This document shows positions 1-6,100 of a stretch of DNA of 7,455 nt, in pieces. Location of the stretch: positions 1 through 7,455 of the forward strand of contig CALMHV010000071.1 of the NCBI GenBank assembly GCA_937863905.1, written 5' to 3'. How positions within the stretch are numbered: the first letter of the stretch is position 1; every line of letters begins with the position of its first letter. This DNA comes from an uncultured Bacillota bacterium (GTDB taxonomy: Bacteria > Bacillota > Sulfobacillia > UBA995 > UBA9673). Both the position numbers and the translations under genes were made by a program. The notes beneath the pieces are model-generated. The model saw only the letters and a program-made list of their open reading frames with translations, did no database searches and had not been told where the DNA came from.

Positions 1-206
1 AACTGACTCTGCGCGAGCGGGAGCTGCTGGCCCTGGTCGGGGAAGGCTTGGCCAACCGGGAGATCAGCCGGAAGCTCTTCATCAGCGAGAAGACGACCAG
101 GAACCACATCGGCGCCATCATCCGTAAGTTGGGGTTGGTGGACCGGACGCAAGTCGCGCTGGTCGCCCGGGGGTTTCATCCCGCGGGCAGGGCCAGTGAG
201 GATTAG
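1..206 (+). CDS. LuxR/NarL-family transcriptional regulator, C-terminal part (5' truncated by window edge)
   Basis: The reading frame enters at base 3 and ends at TAG 204-206, giving about 67 residues. They match the GerE/LuxR helix-turn-helix that closes NarL/FixJ response regulators: LTLREREL at the start, then LANREISRKLFISEKTTRNH (scaffold plus recognition helix) and IIRKLGLVDRTQVAL. This domain binds DNA, usually as a dimer. The sensory or receiver domain lies outside the window, so signal and targets cannot be told. A short tail (GFHPAGRASED) follows the domain. The stop codon overlaps the stop codon of the convergent gene on the other strand (203-205), leaving no room for a terminator between them. 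Family assignment is firm; subfamily is not. Confidence 0.9.
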   Translation, partial: LTLRERELLALVGEGLANREISRKLFISEKTTRNHIGAIIRKLGLVDRTQVALVARGFHPAGRASED

Positions 207-586
207 ACCGACCCTCCCGCCCGCCTCAAGGTGGACACGACGGCCGGGACATCCTCCTCGGCGGCGAGGACCAGGAGCGTGACGCCGCTCTCGAGCCGAG
301 GGCGCTCCGGGGCCGGGGCCGAGGGGGCGTCGGGGGCCTCCTCGCCGAGGGCGTACGTGGTCGACGACAGGGGGCCAAGGTTGTTGGCGGACAGCAGGCC
401 GGCGTTCAGATCGTCGAACGGGCCCGGGTCCGCGCGGAGGCGGTCGGCCGTGAGGCTAGGCTGGTTGGGGGAGGTTCGGACGCGCGTCTCGCCAAGTCCC
501 TTGTCCCGGATGAGCCGCGCGGCCTCCAGCGCCTCGGCCCGGGAGGCGAACGCGGCGACCACGGAGCGGCGGCGGACCGGGTTCAC
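203..586 (-). CDS. Hypothetical protein, 127 aa, with two alpha/beta halves
   Basis: Not recognised as a named family. The N-terminal half (about residues 6-37, SVVAAFASRAEALEAARLIRDKG) reads as strand-helix-strand. The C-terminal half (about 98-127, SGVTLLVLAAEEDVPAVVSTLRRAGG) again gives strand-helix. A Pro/Ala/Ser-rich middle joins them. This resembles small general-stress proteins of the YflT/GSP17M type, a weak inference from fold pattern only. The start is GTG (586-584), preceded by an AAGGAAAGGA ribosome-binding stretch. The start shares a GTGA overlap with the stop of the upstream gene (583-783), so the two are probably translationally coupled. The gene ends stop-on-stop against the LuxR-type gene. 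The product looks cytosolic: no signal peptide or membrane segment is visible. Confidence 0.7.
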   Translation of the reverse strand: MNPVRRRSVVAAFASRAEALEAARLIRDKGLGETRVRTSPNQPSLTADRLRADPGPFDDLNAGLLSANNLGPLSSTTYALGEEAPDAPSAPAPERPRLESGVTLLVLAAEEDVPAVVSTLRRAGGSV

Positions 587-783
587 GGCCTGGGGTCCTT
601 TCCTTCAGGTGGCGGCCCGGAGGGGCGCTTCCTCGCGAGATGCCGGTCGGCCAGTTCGAGCAGGTGAGCCACCATCGGGCCTTCGTCCGCGGGTCGGCGG
701 CCCGTCGCCTCGCCCTTCAGCCGGTCGAGGCCGGCCTGAAGCTCAGGGGAACGACGCTGGGAGCGGCTATGCCGGGCGCACAC
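583..783 (-). CDS. Small hypothetical protein, 66 aa, coupled to the downstream gene
   Basis: A short leftward gene chosen from a longer open frame. The GTG start at 783-781 has a strong ribosome-binding site, GAGGAGG (800-794), ten bases upstream. The stop TGA (585-583) overlaps the GTG start of the next gene as GTGA, typical of co-translated pairs. The product begins MCARHSRSQRRSPELQ, contains two likely helices (about ELQAGLDRLKG and MVAHLLELADRHLARK) and ends in a Pro/Lys-rich tail. It is basic and has no membrane segment. No family is recognised. The frame stays open upstream to 1317, but there it runs antisense to the DUF1844 gene and is taken as non-coding. The ribosome-binding site and the coupling are the evidence for reality. 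Confidence 0.6.
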   Translation of the reverse strand: MCARHSRSQRRSPELQAGLDRLKGEATGRRPADEGPMVAHLLELADRHLARKRPSGPPPEGKDPRP

Positions 784-857
784 GGGGGACCAGCCTCCTC
801 GCGCGTAATATGCCCGGAAGTAGGAGGATGCCTGTATCCGAGGAAGCCCGCGGCCGG

Positions 858-863
858 TAGAAT
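858..863 (+). promoter_or_regulatory. Possible -10 element for the DUF1844 gene
   Basis: TAGAAT matches the sigma-70 -10 hexamer at five of six bases and lies 29 bases before the ATG at 893. This would put transcription start near 870. No convincing -35 box is seen at the expected spacing (834-840 reads GTATCCG). The call rests on the hexamer and its position in the divergent spacer only. Confidence 0.3.
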
Positions 864-892
864 GGCAGCGGACGGGAGGGCGGAGAGTCTCT

Positions 893-1240
893 ATGGGTCC
901 GGATGATGAGAAGACTCGCCCAGCGGGTGACCAAGGGCCGCCCGAGGCGGGCACCGAAGCGCCCAAGGCCGTTCCCCTGCTGGCCCTCGATTCCGCAAGC
1001 CTCCTGGCGTGGTTCGTCGGTGTCCTGGCCAGCCGGGCCTGGGTGGACATGGGGCTCTTGGCCGATCCCGCTACCGGAGAGGCCGCCAAGAGGCTCGAGA
1101 GCGCCCGATTGGCCATCGACGCCTTGGAGGGTTTGAGCCGGGTGCTGAAGGACCGGGTGTCGCCGGAGGAAGCGCGGCGCCTGGAGGGGCTGCTGGCCGA
1201 CCTCAGGCTCAACTTCGTGCGCCAGGCCGGAAGCGAATAG
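893..1240 (+). CDS. DUF1844 domain-containing protein
   Basis: 115 residues. The first 30 or so are charged, Pro-rich and probably disordered. Residues 33-111 form the DUF1844 helical domain, recognised from LASRAWVDMGLLADPATGE (about 45-63), then ESARLAIDALEGLSRVLKD (69-87) and SPEEARRLEGLLADLRLNFV (90-109). This matches the family pattern of a short membrane-facing or hydrophobic helix, an L-DP-TGE turn and two amphipathic helices. The function of the family is not established. The ATG start is preceded by GGGAGGGCGGAG (874-885). The gene stands alone on its strand, divergent from the 583-783 gene and convergent with the small membrane protein gene, with a 3-base gap at its end. Length is ordinary for the family. 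Confidence 0.85.
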   Translation: MGPDDEKTRPAGDQGPPEAGTEAPKAVPLLALDSASLLAWFVGVLASRAWVDMGLLADPATGEAAKRLESARLAIDALEGLSRVLKDRVSPEEARRLEGLLADLRLNFVRQAGSE

Positions 1241-1243
1241 CGC

Positions 1244-1534
1244 CTACCGTGGTCCCGACCCGCTCTCCCGGCCCGGGCTCCCCTCGGAACGTCCCTCGGC
1301 CGCCGCCAGGTTGTCAAGATTCCGAGTGATGAGTTTGACCGTCAGCCAGAGAAGGCCGGCGTGGATGAGGGTCGCGAGGGTGTAGTGGGTCACGAGGCTC
1401 AGAGCCAGGAGCAGGGTGAACAGGCCGGCCAGAACGAAGCCCGCGACGACCAGGGCCCGGAAGGAGGCCGGGGAGCCGGCGGGTAGCGCTGGTTTCTGAG
1501 ACGAGTCGGTGCGCACCGAACTAGGGTGCCTCAT
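1244..1534 (-). CDS. Small membrane protein with two predicted transmembrane helices
   Basis: 96 residues with the ATG at 1534-1532. Two hydrophobic segments are visible, about residues 27-49 (ALVVAGFVLAGLFTLLLALSL) and 52-69 (TLATLIHAGLLWLTVKLI), joined by a tight THY turn. A hydrophilic N-terminus and a Gly/Ser/Arg-rich C-terminal tail flank them. The basic KLITRN after helix 2 suggests the tail is cytoplasmic. No family is recognised. The frame extends upstream to an ATG at 1591, but a leftward promoter in 1569-1598 would start its transcript near 1562 and exclude that codon. A GGGAG stretch (1542-1538) sits only three bases before the chosen ATG, which is shorter than usual, so the start is uncertain. 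The gene diverges from the mutasome operon and may share its LexA operator. Confidence 0.65.
   Translation of the reverse strand: MRHPSSVRTDSSQKPALPAGSPASFRALVVAGFVLAGLFTLLLALSLVTHYTLATLIHAGLLWLTVKLITRNLDNLAAAEGRSEGSPGRESGSGPR
1506..1519. repeat. 14-base perfect palindrome upstream of the SOS promoter
   Basis: TCGGTGCGCACCGA is a perfect inverted repeat without spacer. It lies 26 bases upstream of the -35 box of the imuB promoter and inside the first codons of the leftward membrane-protein gene. It could be an operator for a dimeric regulator, or simply coding sequence that happens to be symmetric. No known consensus is recognised. Confidence 0.35.
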
Positions 1535-1544
1535 TTTCTCCCAG

Positions 1545-1573
1545 TTGACGCGGCTGAGGGGTGAACCTATAAT
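1545..1573 (+). promoter_or_regulatory. Sigma-70-type promoter of the imuB-DUF6504-dnaE2 operon
   Basis: TTGACG (1545-1550) matches the -35 hexamer at five of six bases. TATAAT (1568-1573) is a perfect -10 hexamer. The spacer is exactly 17 bases. Transcription should begin near 1580, five bases before the LexA box. Such a strong core promoter is striking in this GC-rich setting and fits a gene set that is kept off by a repressor and released in bulk. Confidence 0.85.
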
Positions 1574-1598
1574 AGGGTTAGACCCGAACATATGTTCG
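1569..1598 (-). promoter_or_regulatory. Possible divergent promoter for the membrane-protein gene
   Basis: On the minus strand, TATTAT (1574-1569) matches the -10 hexamer at five of six bases because CCTATAATAGG is nearly symmetric. With an 18-base spacer the -35 position reads CGAACA (1598-1593), matching TTGACA at only three of six bases. That hexamer is one half of the LexA box, so repressor binding would block this promoter as well. The predicted leader to the ATG at 1534 is about 28 bases. Confidence 0.3.
1585..1598. promoter_or_regulatory. LexA (DinR) operator, SOS box
   Basis: CGAACATATGTTCG is a perfect 14-base palindrome. It fits the SOS box known from Bacillus and actinobacteria, CGAAC-N4-GTTCG, at every defined position. 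It lies at about +5 to +18 relative to the predicted transcription start. LexA bound here would block initiation or promoter escape of the imuB operon. On DNA damage, RecA-stimulated LexA self-cleavage would free it. It is the only such box seen in the window. Confidence 0.9.
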
Positions 1599-1613
1599 CA
1601 TGGCTCAAGTCTT

Positions 1614-1638
1614 GGCCGCGCTCCGGGGCGGCCGTTTT
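1614..1638 (+). promoter_or_regulatory. Leader hairpin followed by four T, attenuator-like
   Basis: In the predicted 5' leader of the imuB transcript, GGCCGC (1614-1619) pairs with GCGGCC (1628-1633) around an 8-base loop, then G and TTTT (1635-1638). The form is that of a weak intrinsic terminator lying between the LexA box and the ribosome-binding site. The short T tract makes efficient termination doubtful. Confidence 0.35.
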
Positions 1639-1652
1639 GCGCCTGGGGTCAC

Positions 1653-1661
1653 GGGAGGTGA
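1653..1661 (+). promoter_or_regulatory. Strong ribosome-binding site that fixes the imuB start
   Basis: GGGAGGTGA closely complements the 3' end of 16S rRNA. Its GGAGG core ends eight bases before the GTG at 1667-1669. By contrast, the upstream in-frame ATG at 1592 lies inside the SOS box, only about 12 bases from the predicted transcription start and without a ribosome-binding site. This site therefore argues for 1667 as the start. Confidence 0.8.
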
Positions 1662-1666
1662 GCGGC

Positions 1667-2911
1667 GTGGCTGGGGTGGCCTTCGCCGTGGCCGTCGCGT
1701 TCTACGCCGCCATCGAGCAGAAGTTCAACTCCCTCCTGGCCGGGCGGCCCGTGGCCGTCATCCAGGGGGGGCGGGTCCTTGACCTTTCTCCCGAGATACG
1801 GGCCATGGGTATCGGGCCCGGGATCAAGCGGCCGAACCTCCTCGCTCTTTGCCCGGAGGCCTGCCTCGTCCCGTACGAGGAGGAGCGTTACGAGGAGGGG
1901 TGGCGTCAGCTTCTCGACCTCTGCGCCGCGCACGTTCCCGCCGTCGAACCAGCCGGCATCACCCAGGCCTTTCTCGACGTGGCCGGGCTGGACCACTCTT
2001 CCGTCTGCCGGCGCCTCGGGCGCGAGGCCCGCGCCCGGCTTGGGGTCAGCGTGGTCTTCGGCCTTGGCCCCACCAAGCTCGTCGCCCGGGCGGCCGGGCT
2101 GGAATTGGCCGGGCGCGGGACGTTTCGCCCGGGCGAGGTTTTGGCCGTGACCGGCGGTGAAGACGAGGCGAGGGCGTTCCTGGACCCTCTTCCCGTCACC
2201 TACCTTTACCCGTTCCCGCCCGAGGTCCCGGCCCGGCTGGAGCGGCTGGGTTTCGGGCGCCTCCAGGAGGTGCGGAACCTCCCGGTCGAGGAGTTGGCCC
2301 GCCAGTTCGGCTGGACGCTGGCCCGCCGGATAGCGGCCGCTGCCGCCGGCGGGGAACCCGATTCTGTCCGCGCGGCCTGGCCGCCACCGTCCCTGTCGGT
2401 CACAGGTCGTTTCGCCGGTGGCCTCACCGGGCGCGAGGCTCTGGAGCAGGTCCTCCGGGAAACAGCCGGCCGTTTGGCCCGGGAGATGGGGAGCCAGGGC
2501 CTGGCTTGCGGCGAGGTGAGCCTGACCTTCCGGGGGGAGGACGGCCATCGGGGGGAGGTCGCCCGTCGCCTGACCCGCCCCGGGCGCTCACCGGCCACCC
2601 TGGGATGCGCCCTGTCGGGTCTCGCGGAGCGTCTGCTCGAGGGCTGGCCCGGCGCCGACCCTCCCGTGGAACTGGAGGCCCGGGCCGGCCGGGTCCTTCC
2701 CCGGGCGGCTGGACAACTCGCCCTCTGGGGTGACGTCCCCTCCCCGGGAAGCGTCCCCGAGGTCGCCAAGGAACTGGCCTGGCGCTTCGGGGGAAAGGTC
2801 ATCGGGGACCGGAACGCGGCGGACGGCGGCGCCTACCAGCGTTTGCGGCGCGAGGACCTCCTCGTTTACTACGACCCCCTCCGGGCCGGGGTGAGGTCCG
2901 GCGATGGCTGA
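1667..2911 (+). CDS. imuB: ImuB-like Y-family DNA polymerase homologue, catalytically inactive
   Basis: 414 residues from GTG 1667, whose N-terminus then lines up residue for residue with E. coli DinB. The Y-family fold is recognisable: FAVAVAFYAAIEQ (6-18), palm GITQAFLDVAGL (97-108), the GLGPTKLVARAAG motif, a helix-hairpin-helix near LERLGFGRLQEVRNLP and a little-finger region to about 340. The metal-binding acids are missing: DinB D8 and D10 correspond to V8 and V10, and D103/E104 to T99/Q100. QLALWGD (350-356) matches the beta-clamp motif described in mycobacterial ImuB (QLPLWG). In known mutasomes ImuB is the non-catalytic hub linking the clamp to DnaE2. It is shorter than mycobacterial ImuB (over 500 residues), with a reduced C-terminal region. 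The end overlaps the next gene by 8 bases. An alternative ATG at 1592 would add 25 residues. Role is inferred from motifs and neighbours. Confidence 0.85.
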   Translation: MAGVAFAVAVAFYAAIEQKFNSLLAGRPVAVIQGGRVLDLSPEIRAMGIGPGIKRPNLLALCPEACLVPYEEERYEEGWRQLLDLCAAHVPAVEPAGITQAFLDVAGLDHSSVCRRLGREARARLGVSVVFGLGPTKLVARAAGLELAGRGTFRPGEVLAVTGGEDEARAFLDPLPVTYLYPFPPEVPARLERLGFGRLQEVRNLPVEELARQFGWTLARRIAAAAAGGEPDSVRAAWPPPSLSVTGRFAGGLTGREALEQVLRETAGRLAREMGSQGLACGEVSLTFRGEDGHRGEVARRLTRPGRSPATLGCALSGLAERLLEGWPGADPPVELEARAGRVLPRAAGQLALWGDVPSPGSVPEVAKELAWRFGGKVIGDRNAADGGAYQRLRREDLLVYYDPLRAGVRSGDG

Positions 2912-3155
2912 AGCCAGCGACGAACCCCTCGACGGAGTGCGGCTCGCTCCGGATGGCCGGCCCCGGTCCTTCCGGCGGCACGGCCGGCTCTGGCGGGTGA
3001 GCCGGGTGGCCGAGGTCTGGAAGGACGCGGGCTGCTGGTGGGAGGGGGAGGGGGAGAAGACCTTCTTTCGCCTGGAGACCGACGGCTCGCGGCTCGTGGA
3101 AATCTACCTCGACCCGACGGCGGGGAAGTGGTTCCTTTACCGTGTCTACGACTAG
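2904..3155 (+). CDS. DUF6504-type small protein of the mutasome operon
   Basis: 83 residues. The ATG at 2904 overlaps the imuB stop by 8 bases, and the gene runs 14 bases into dnaE2, so all three should be translated from one message with coupling. The sequence is compact and rich in Trp and charged residues: PRSFRRHGRLWRVSRVAEVW (about 20-39), CWWEGEGEKTFFRLETDG, then YLDPTAGKWFLYRVYD at the end. This suggests a small beta-rich domain and matches what I recall of DUF6504, a family of unknown function often found beside Y-family and DnaE2 polymerases. No catalytic motif, membrane segment or Walker motif is present, so it is not ImuA, which is RecA-like and much larger. By position it may be a mutasome accessory factor. 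That role is inference. Confidence 0.75.
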   Translation: MAEASDEPLDGVRLAPDGRPRSFRRHGRLWRVSRVAEVWKDAGCWWEGEGEKTFFRLETDGSRLVEIYLDPTAGKWFLYRVYD

Positions 3156-6100
3156 GTTCGCCCACCTCCACTTCCACTCGCCCTTCTCCTTCCTCGACGG
3201 CGCCACCCGCCTGGAGGACGCGGTGGCCGAGGCCGCGCGGGCCGGCCTCGAGGCCCTGGCCCTCACCGACCACGACAACGTCTCCGGGGCGGTGCTCTTC
3301 CACCGCCTGGCCCTCAAGGCCGGTCTCCGGCCCATCCAGGGCGCGGAGGTGACCCTGGAGGGCGGCCGGCACCTCACCCTCCTGGCCCGCGGCCCGCGCG
3401 GGTACGCCACCCTCTGCCGCCTCCTCACCCGGGCCCACCTCGGCGCCGAGCGGCGTCGCCCCGCCTTGACCTGGACCGCCCTGGAGGAGGAGGTCGGGCG
3501 GTCGGGCGGCGGCGCGGGCGGCGGCGCGGGCGGCGGCGCGGGCGGCGGCCCGCCCGCCCACGGCCTTTTCGCCCTCTCCGGCTGCCGGCGCGGCGAGATA
3601 CCGGCCCTCCTCTGGGCCGGCCGGGCGGATGAGGCCTACCAAGCGGCCGCGCGCTACCGCGACCTTTTCGGCCCCGACAGCTTCGCTCTCGAGGTCCAGC
3701 GCGACTTCCTTCCCGGCGCGGCCAGGGTGGAGGACGGTCTGGCCGGACTTTCTGAGCGGCTGGGTCTGCGCCTGGTGGCCACGAACAACGTCCACTTCGC
3801 CGCGAAGGCCGACTTCTGGGTCCACGACATCCTGACGTGCGCCCGGACCCTCACCACCATTGAAGCGGTCCACCCCGAACGCCGTCTCAACGCCGAGAAC
3901 CACCTCAAGACGCCCCGGACGATGTCTGACCTTTTCGCCGATCTTCCCGCGGCTCTGCGCGGGGCCGTGGAGGTGGCCGAAGCCTGTGAGCCCTCCATGC
4001 AGCCTGACCGGCGGCTCCACCCCGCTTTTCCGCTGCCGCCCGGGGAGACCTCGGCCGCCGCCTTCCTCCGGAAGATGACCCTCGCCGGGGCCACTCACCG
4101 CTACGGGCGCGTCACCCCCCAAGCCACGCGGCGCCTGGACACCGAACTCGATATCATCGGCCGCCTCGGCTTTGAGGACTACTTCCTCCTGGTCTGGGAC
4201 CTCTGCCGGCACGCGACGCGCCGGGGCATCCGCTTCGCCGGGCGGGGGTCGGCCGCCGACTCGGCCGTGGCCTACTGCCTGAGCATCACGAACGTCGACG
4301 CCATCGCCCGGGGCCTCCTCTTCGAAAGGTTCATGAGCCTGGAACGCGGGGGCAAGCCCGACATCGACGTGGACTTCGACACCCGGTACCGCGACGAGGT
4401 CGCCGGGTACGTGACCGCCAAGTACGGGGAAGACCGGGTGGCCGCTGTCTCGACCTACAACACCTTCCACGCCCGGTCGGCCGTCCGGGACCTCGGCAAG
4501 GCCCTGGGCCTTGCGCCCGAAGACCTGGATCGCCTGGCCAAACGTCTGCCTCACTACGCCGACGCCGGGTCCATCCCCCAACTCCTGGACGCCCTCCCGG
4601 AACTCCGCGACAGCGGCCTCCCCTTCTGGAAGTTCGAGCGTCTCTTCCTCGCCGCCGAGAGGGTGGCCGGGTTCCCGCGCCACCTCGGGACCCACCTGGG
4701 CGGCATCGTCGTCGGCCGCGATCCCCTCACCGAGGTGACCCCGCTCCAGATGGCGGCCAAAGGCGTCCGGGTCTGTCAGTTCGACAAGGAGTATGTCGAG
4801 GATCTCGGCCTCATCAAGCTTGACCTCCTTTCCCTGCGGACCCTGTCGGCCGTGGACGACGCCGCGCGAGACCTGGCCGAGGGCAAGCCCTTCCACTACT
4901 CCGCCATCCCCGACGGCGACCCGGCGACGATGGCCATGATCCGCGCCGGGGAGACCATCGGTGTCTTCCAACTCGAGAGCCCGGCCCAGCGCGCCCTGCA
5001 GGCCAAACTCGGCGCCTCCGAGTTCGAGGACCTCGTGGCCAGCGTGGCCCTCATCCGGCCGGGTCCCATCAAGGGGAACATGGTCGCGCCGTTCATCGCC
5101 CGCCGGCGCGGCCTCGAGCCGGTGACCTTTCTCCACCCGGCCTTGGAGCCCATTCTCCGCAAGACCTACGGGGTCGTCCTCTACCAGGAACAGGTCCTGG
5201 AGATCGCCATCGCCGTGGCCGGCTTCGCCCCGGGCGAGGCCGACCAACTCCGCCGGGTGATGACCCACGCCCGCCACGGGCCGGAGATGGAACGCCTCGG
5301 CCGGCTGTTCGTGGGCAAGGCCGCCGAGCGCGGGGTGGAGGAGGAGGTCGCCCGGAGCATCTTCGCCTGCATGGAGGGGTACGCGAGTTACGGTTTCTGC
5401 GAGGCCCACGCCGCCGCGTTCGCGGACACGGCCTACCGCACGGCCTACCTGGTGCGCCACCATCCGGCCGAGTTCTACGCCGCCATCCTCTCCCACCAGC
5501 CCATGGGGTACTACCCACCCGGGACGCTCTGCGTGGAGGCGAAGCGCCGGGGGGTGGCCGTCCGCGGCCCGGACGTCAACCGGAGCGGGGAGAGGTATCT
5601 GGTGGAGGAGGGGTCGCCGCCGGCCATCCGGGTTTCCCTCGCGCAGGTCAAAGGGATGCGGCGGCAGGCCTTGGCGGCCGTGTTGGCGTCGCGCGAGACC
5701 GCCGGACCAATCGCGTCCCTGGACGACTTCATCCGGCGCTGCTGCCCGCCGGTCACCCGGGACGTGGCCGAGAACCTCGTCCTGGTCGGGGCTTTCGACG
5801 CCTTGGACGGGAACCGCCGGCGGCTGCTCTGGCGGCTCCCGGTGCTCCTCGGCGAGAGGAGGGGGACGGATGCCGCGGGCGAGAGGAGGGGTGACGACCA
5901 GCGCCTCCTGGATGAGGTCGGCGGCGCCCCGGACGGCGTCCGCGATTTCACCCCGGAGGAAAGGATGCGGCACGAATACGACCTCTTGGGTTTCTCGCCC
6001 GAGCACCACCTCCTGGCCTACCTCCGGCCGCGTCTTGCCGCCGCCGGCTTTGTCCCCTCATCCGACCTCGTCCGGTTGCCCCCCGGCCGGCTGGTGAAGG

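Noticed and set aside
231..860. A 209-codon plus-strand frame across the two small leftward genes
   Set aside because: The composition is Arg/Ser/Gly/Ala-rich and domain-free, there is no ribosome-binding site, and both opposite-strand genes have good starts and a coupled junction.
828..860. A ten-codon ATG frame after AGGAGG in the divergent spacer
   Set aside because: The ribosome-binding stretch directly abuts the ATG with no spacer and the frame ends at once, so translation is unlikely.
784..1317. Upstream extension of the 583-783 minus-strand frame
   Set aside because: It runs antisense to the well-supported DUF1844 gene, is Arg/Ser-rich without fold features, and a strong ribosome-binding site marks the start at 783.
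1649..2548. A 299-codon minus-strand frame opposite imuB
   Set aside because: It is a shadow of the Y-family gene: Pro/Gly-rich product with no recognisable domain.
3504..3551. Tandem repeat considered as a CRISPR or origin iteron
   Set aside because: Units are only 12 bases, adjoining without spacers, GC-only and in frame inside a coding region. This is a coding minisatellite.
2869..6009. A 1046-codon open frame on the minus strand, antisense to dnaE2
   Set aside because: The product is low-complexity (Gly, Glu, Ala, Arg, His rich, with repeated AAAR runs) and matches no fold. High GC at third positions of dnaE2 removes stops from this antisense frame, whereas dnaE2 itself has clear motifs throughout.
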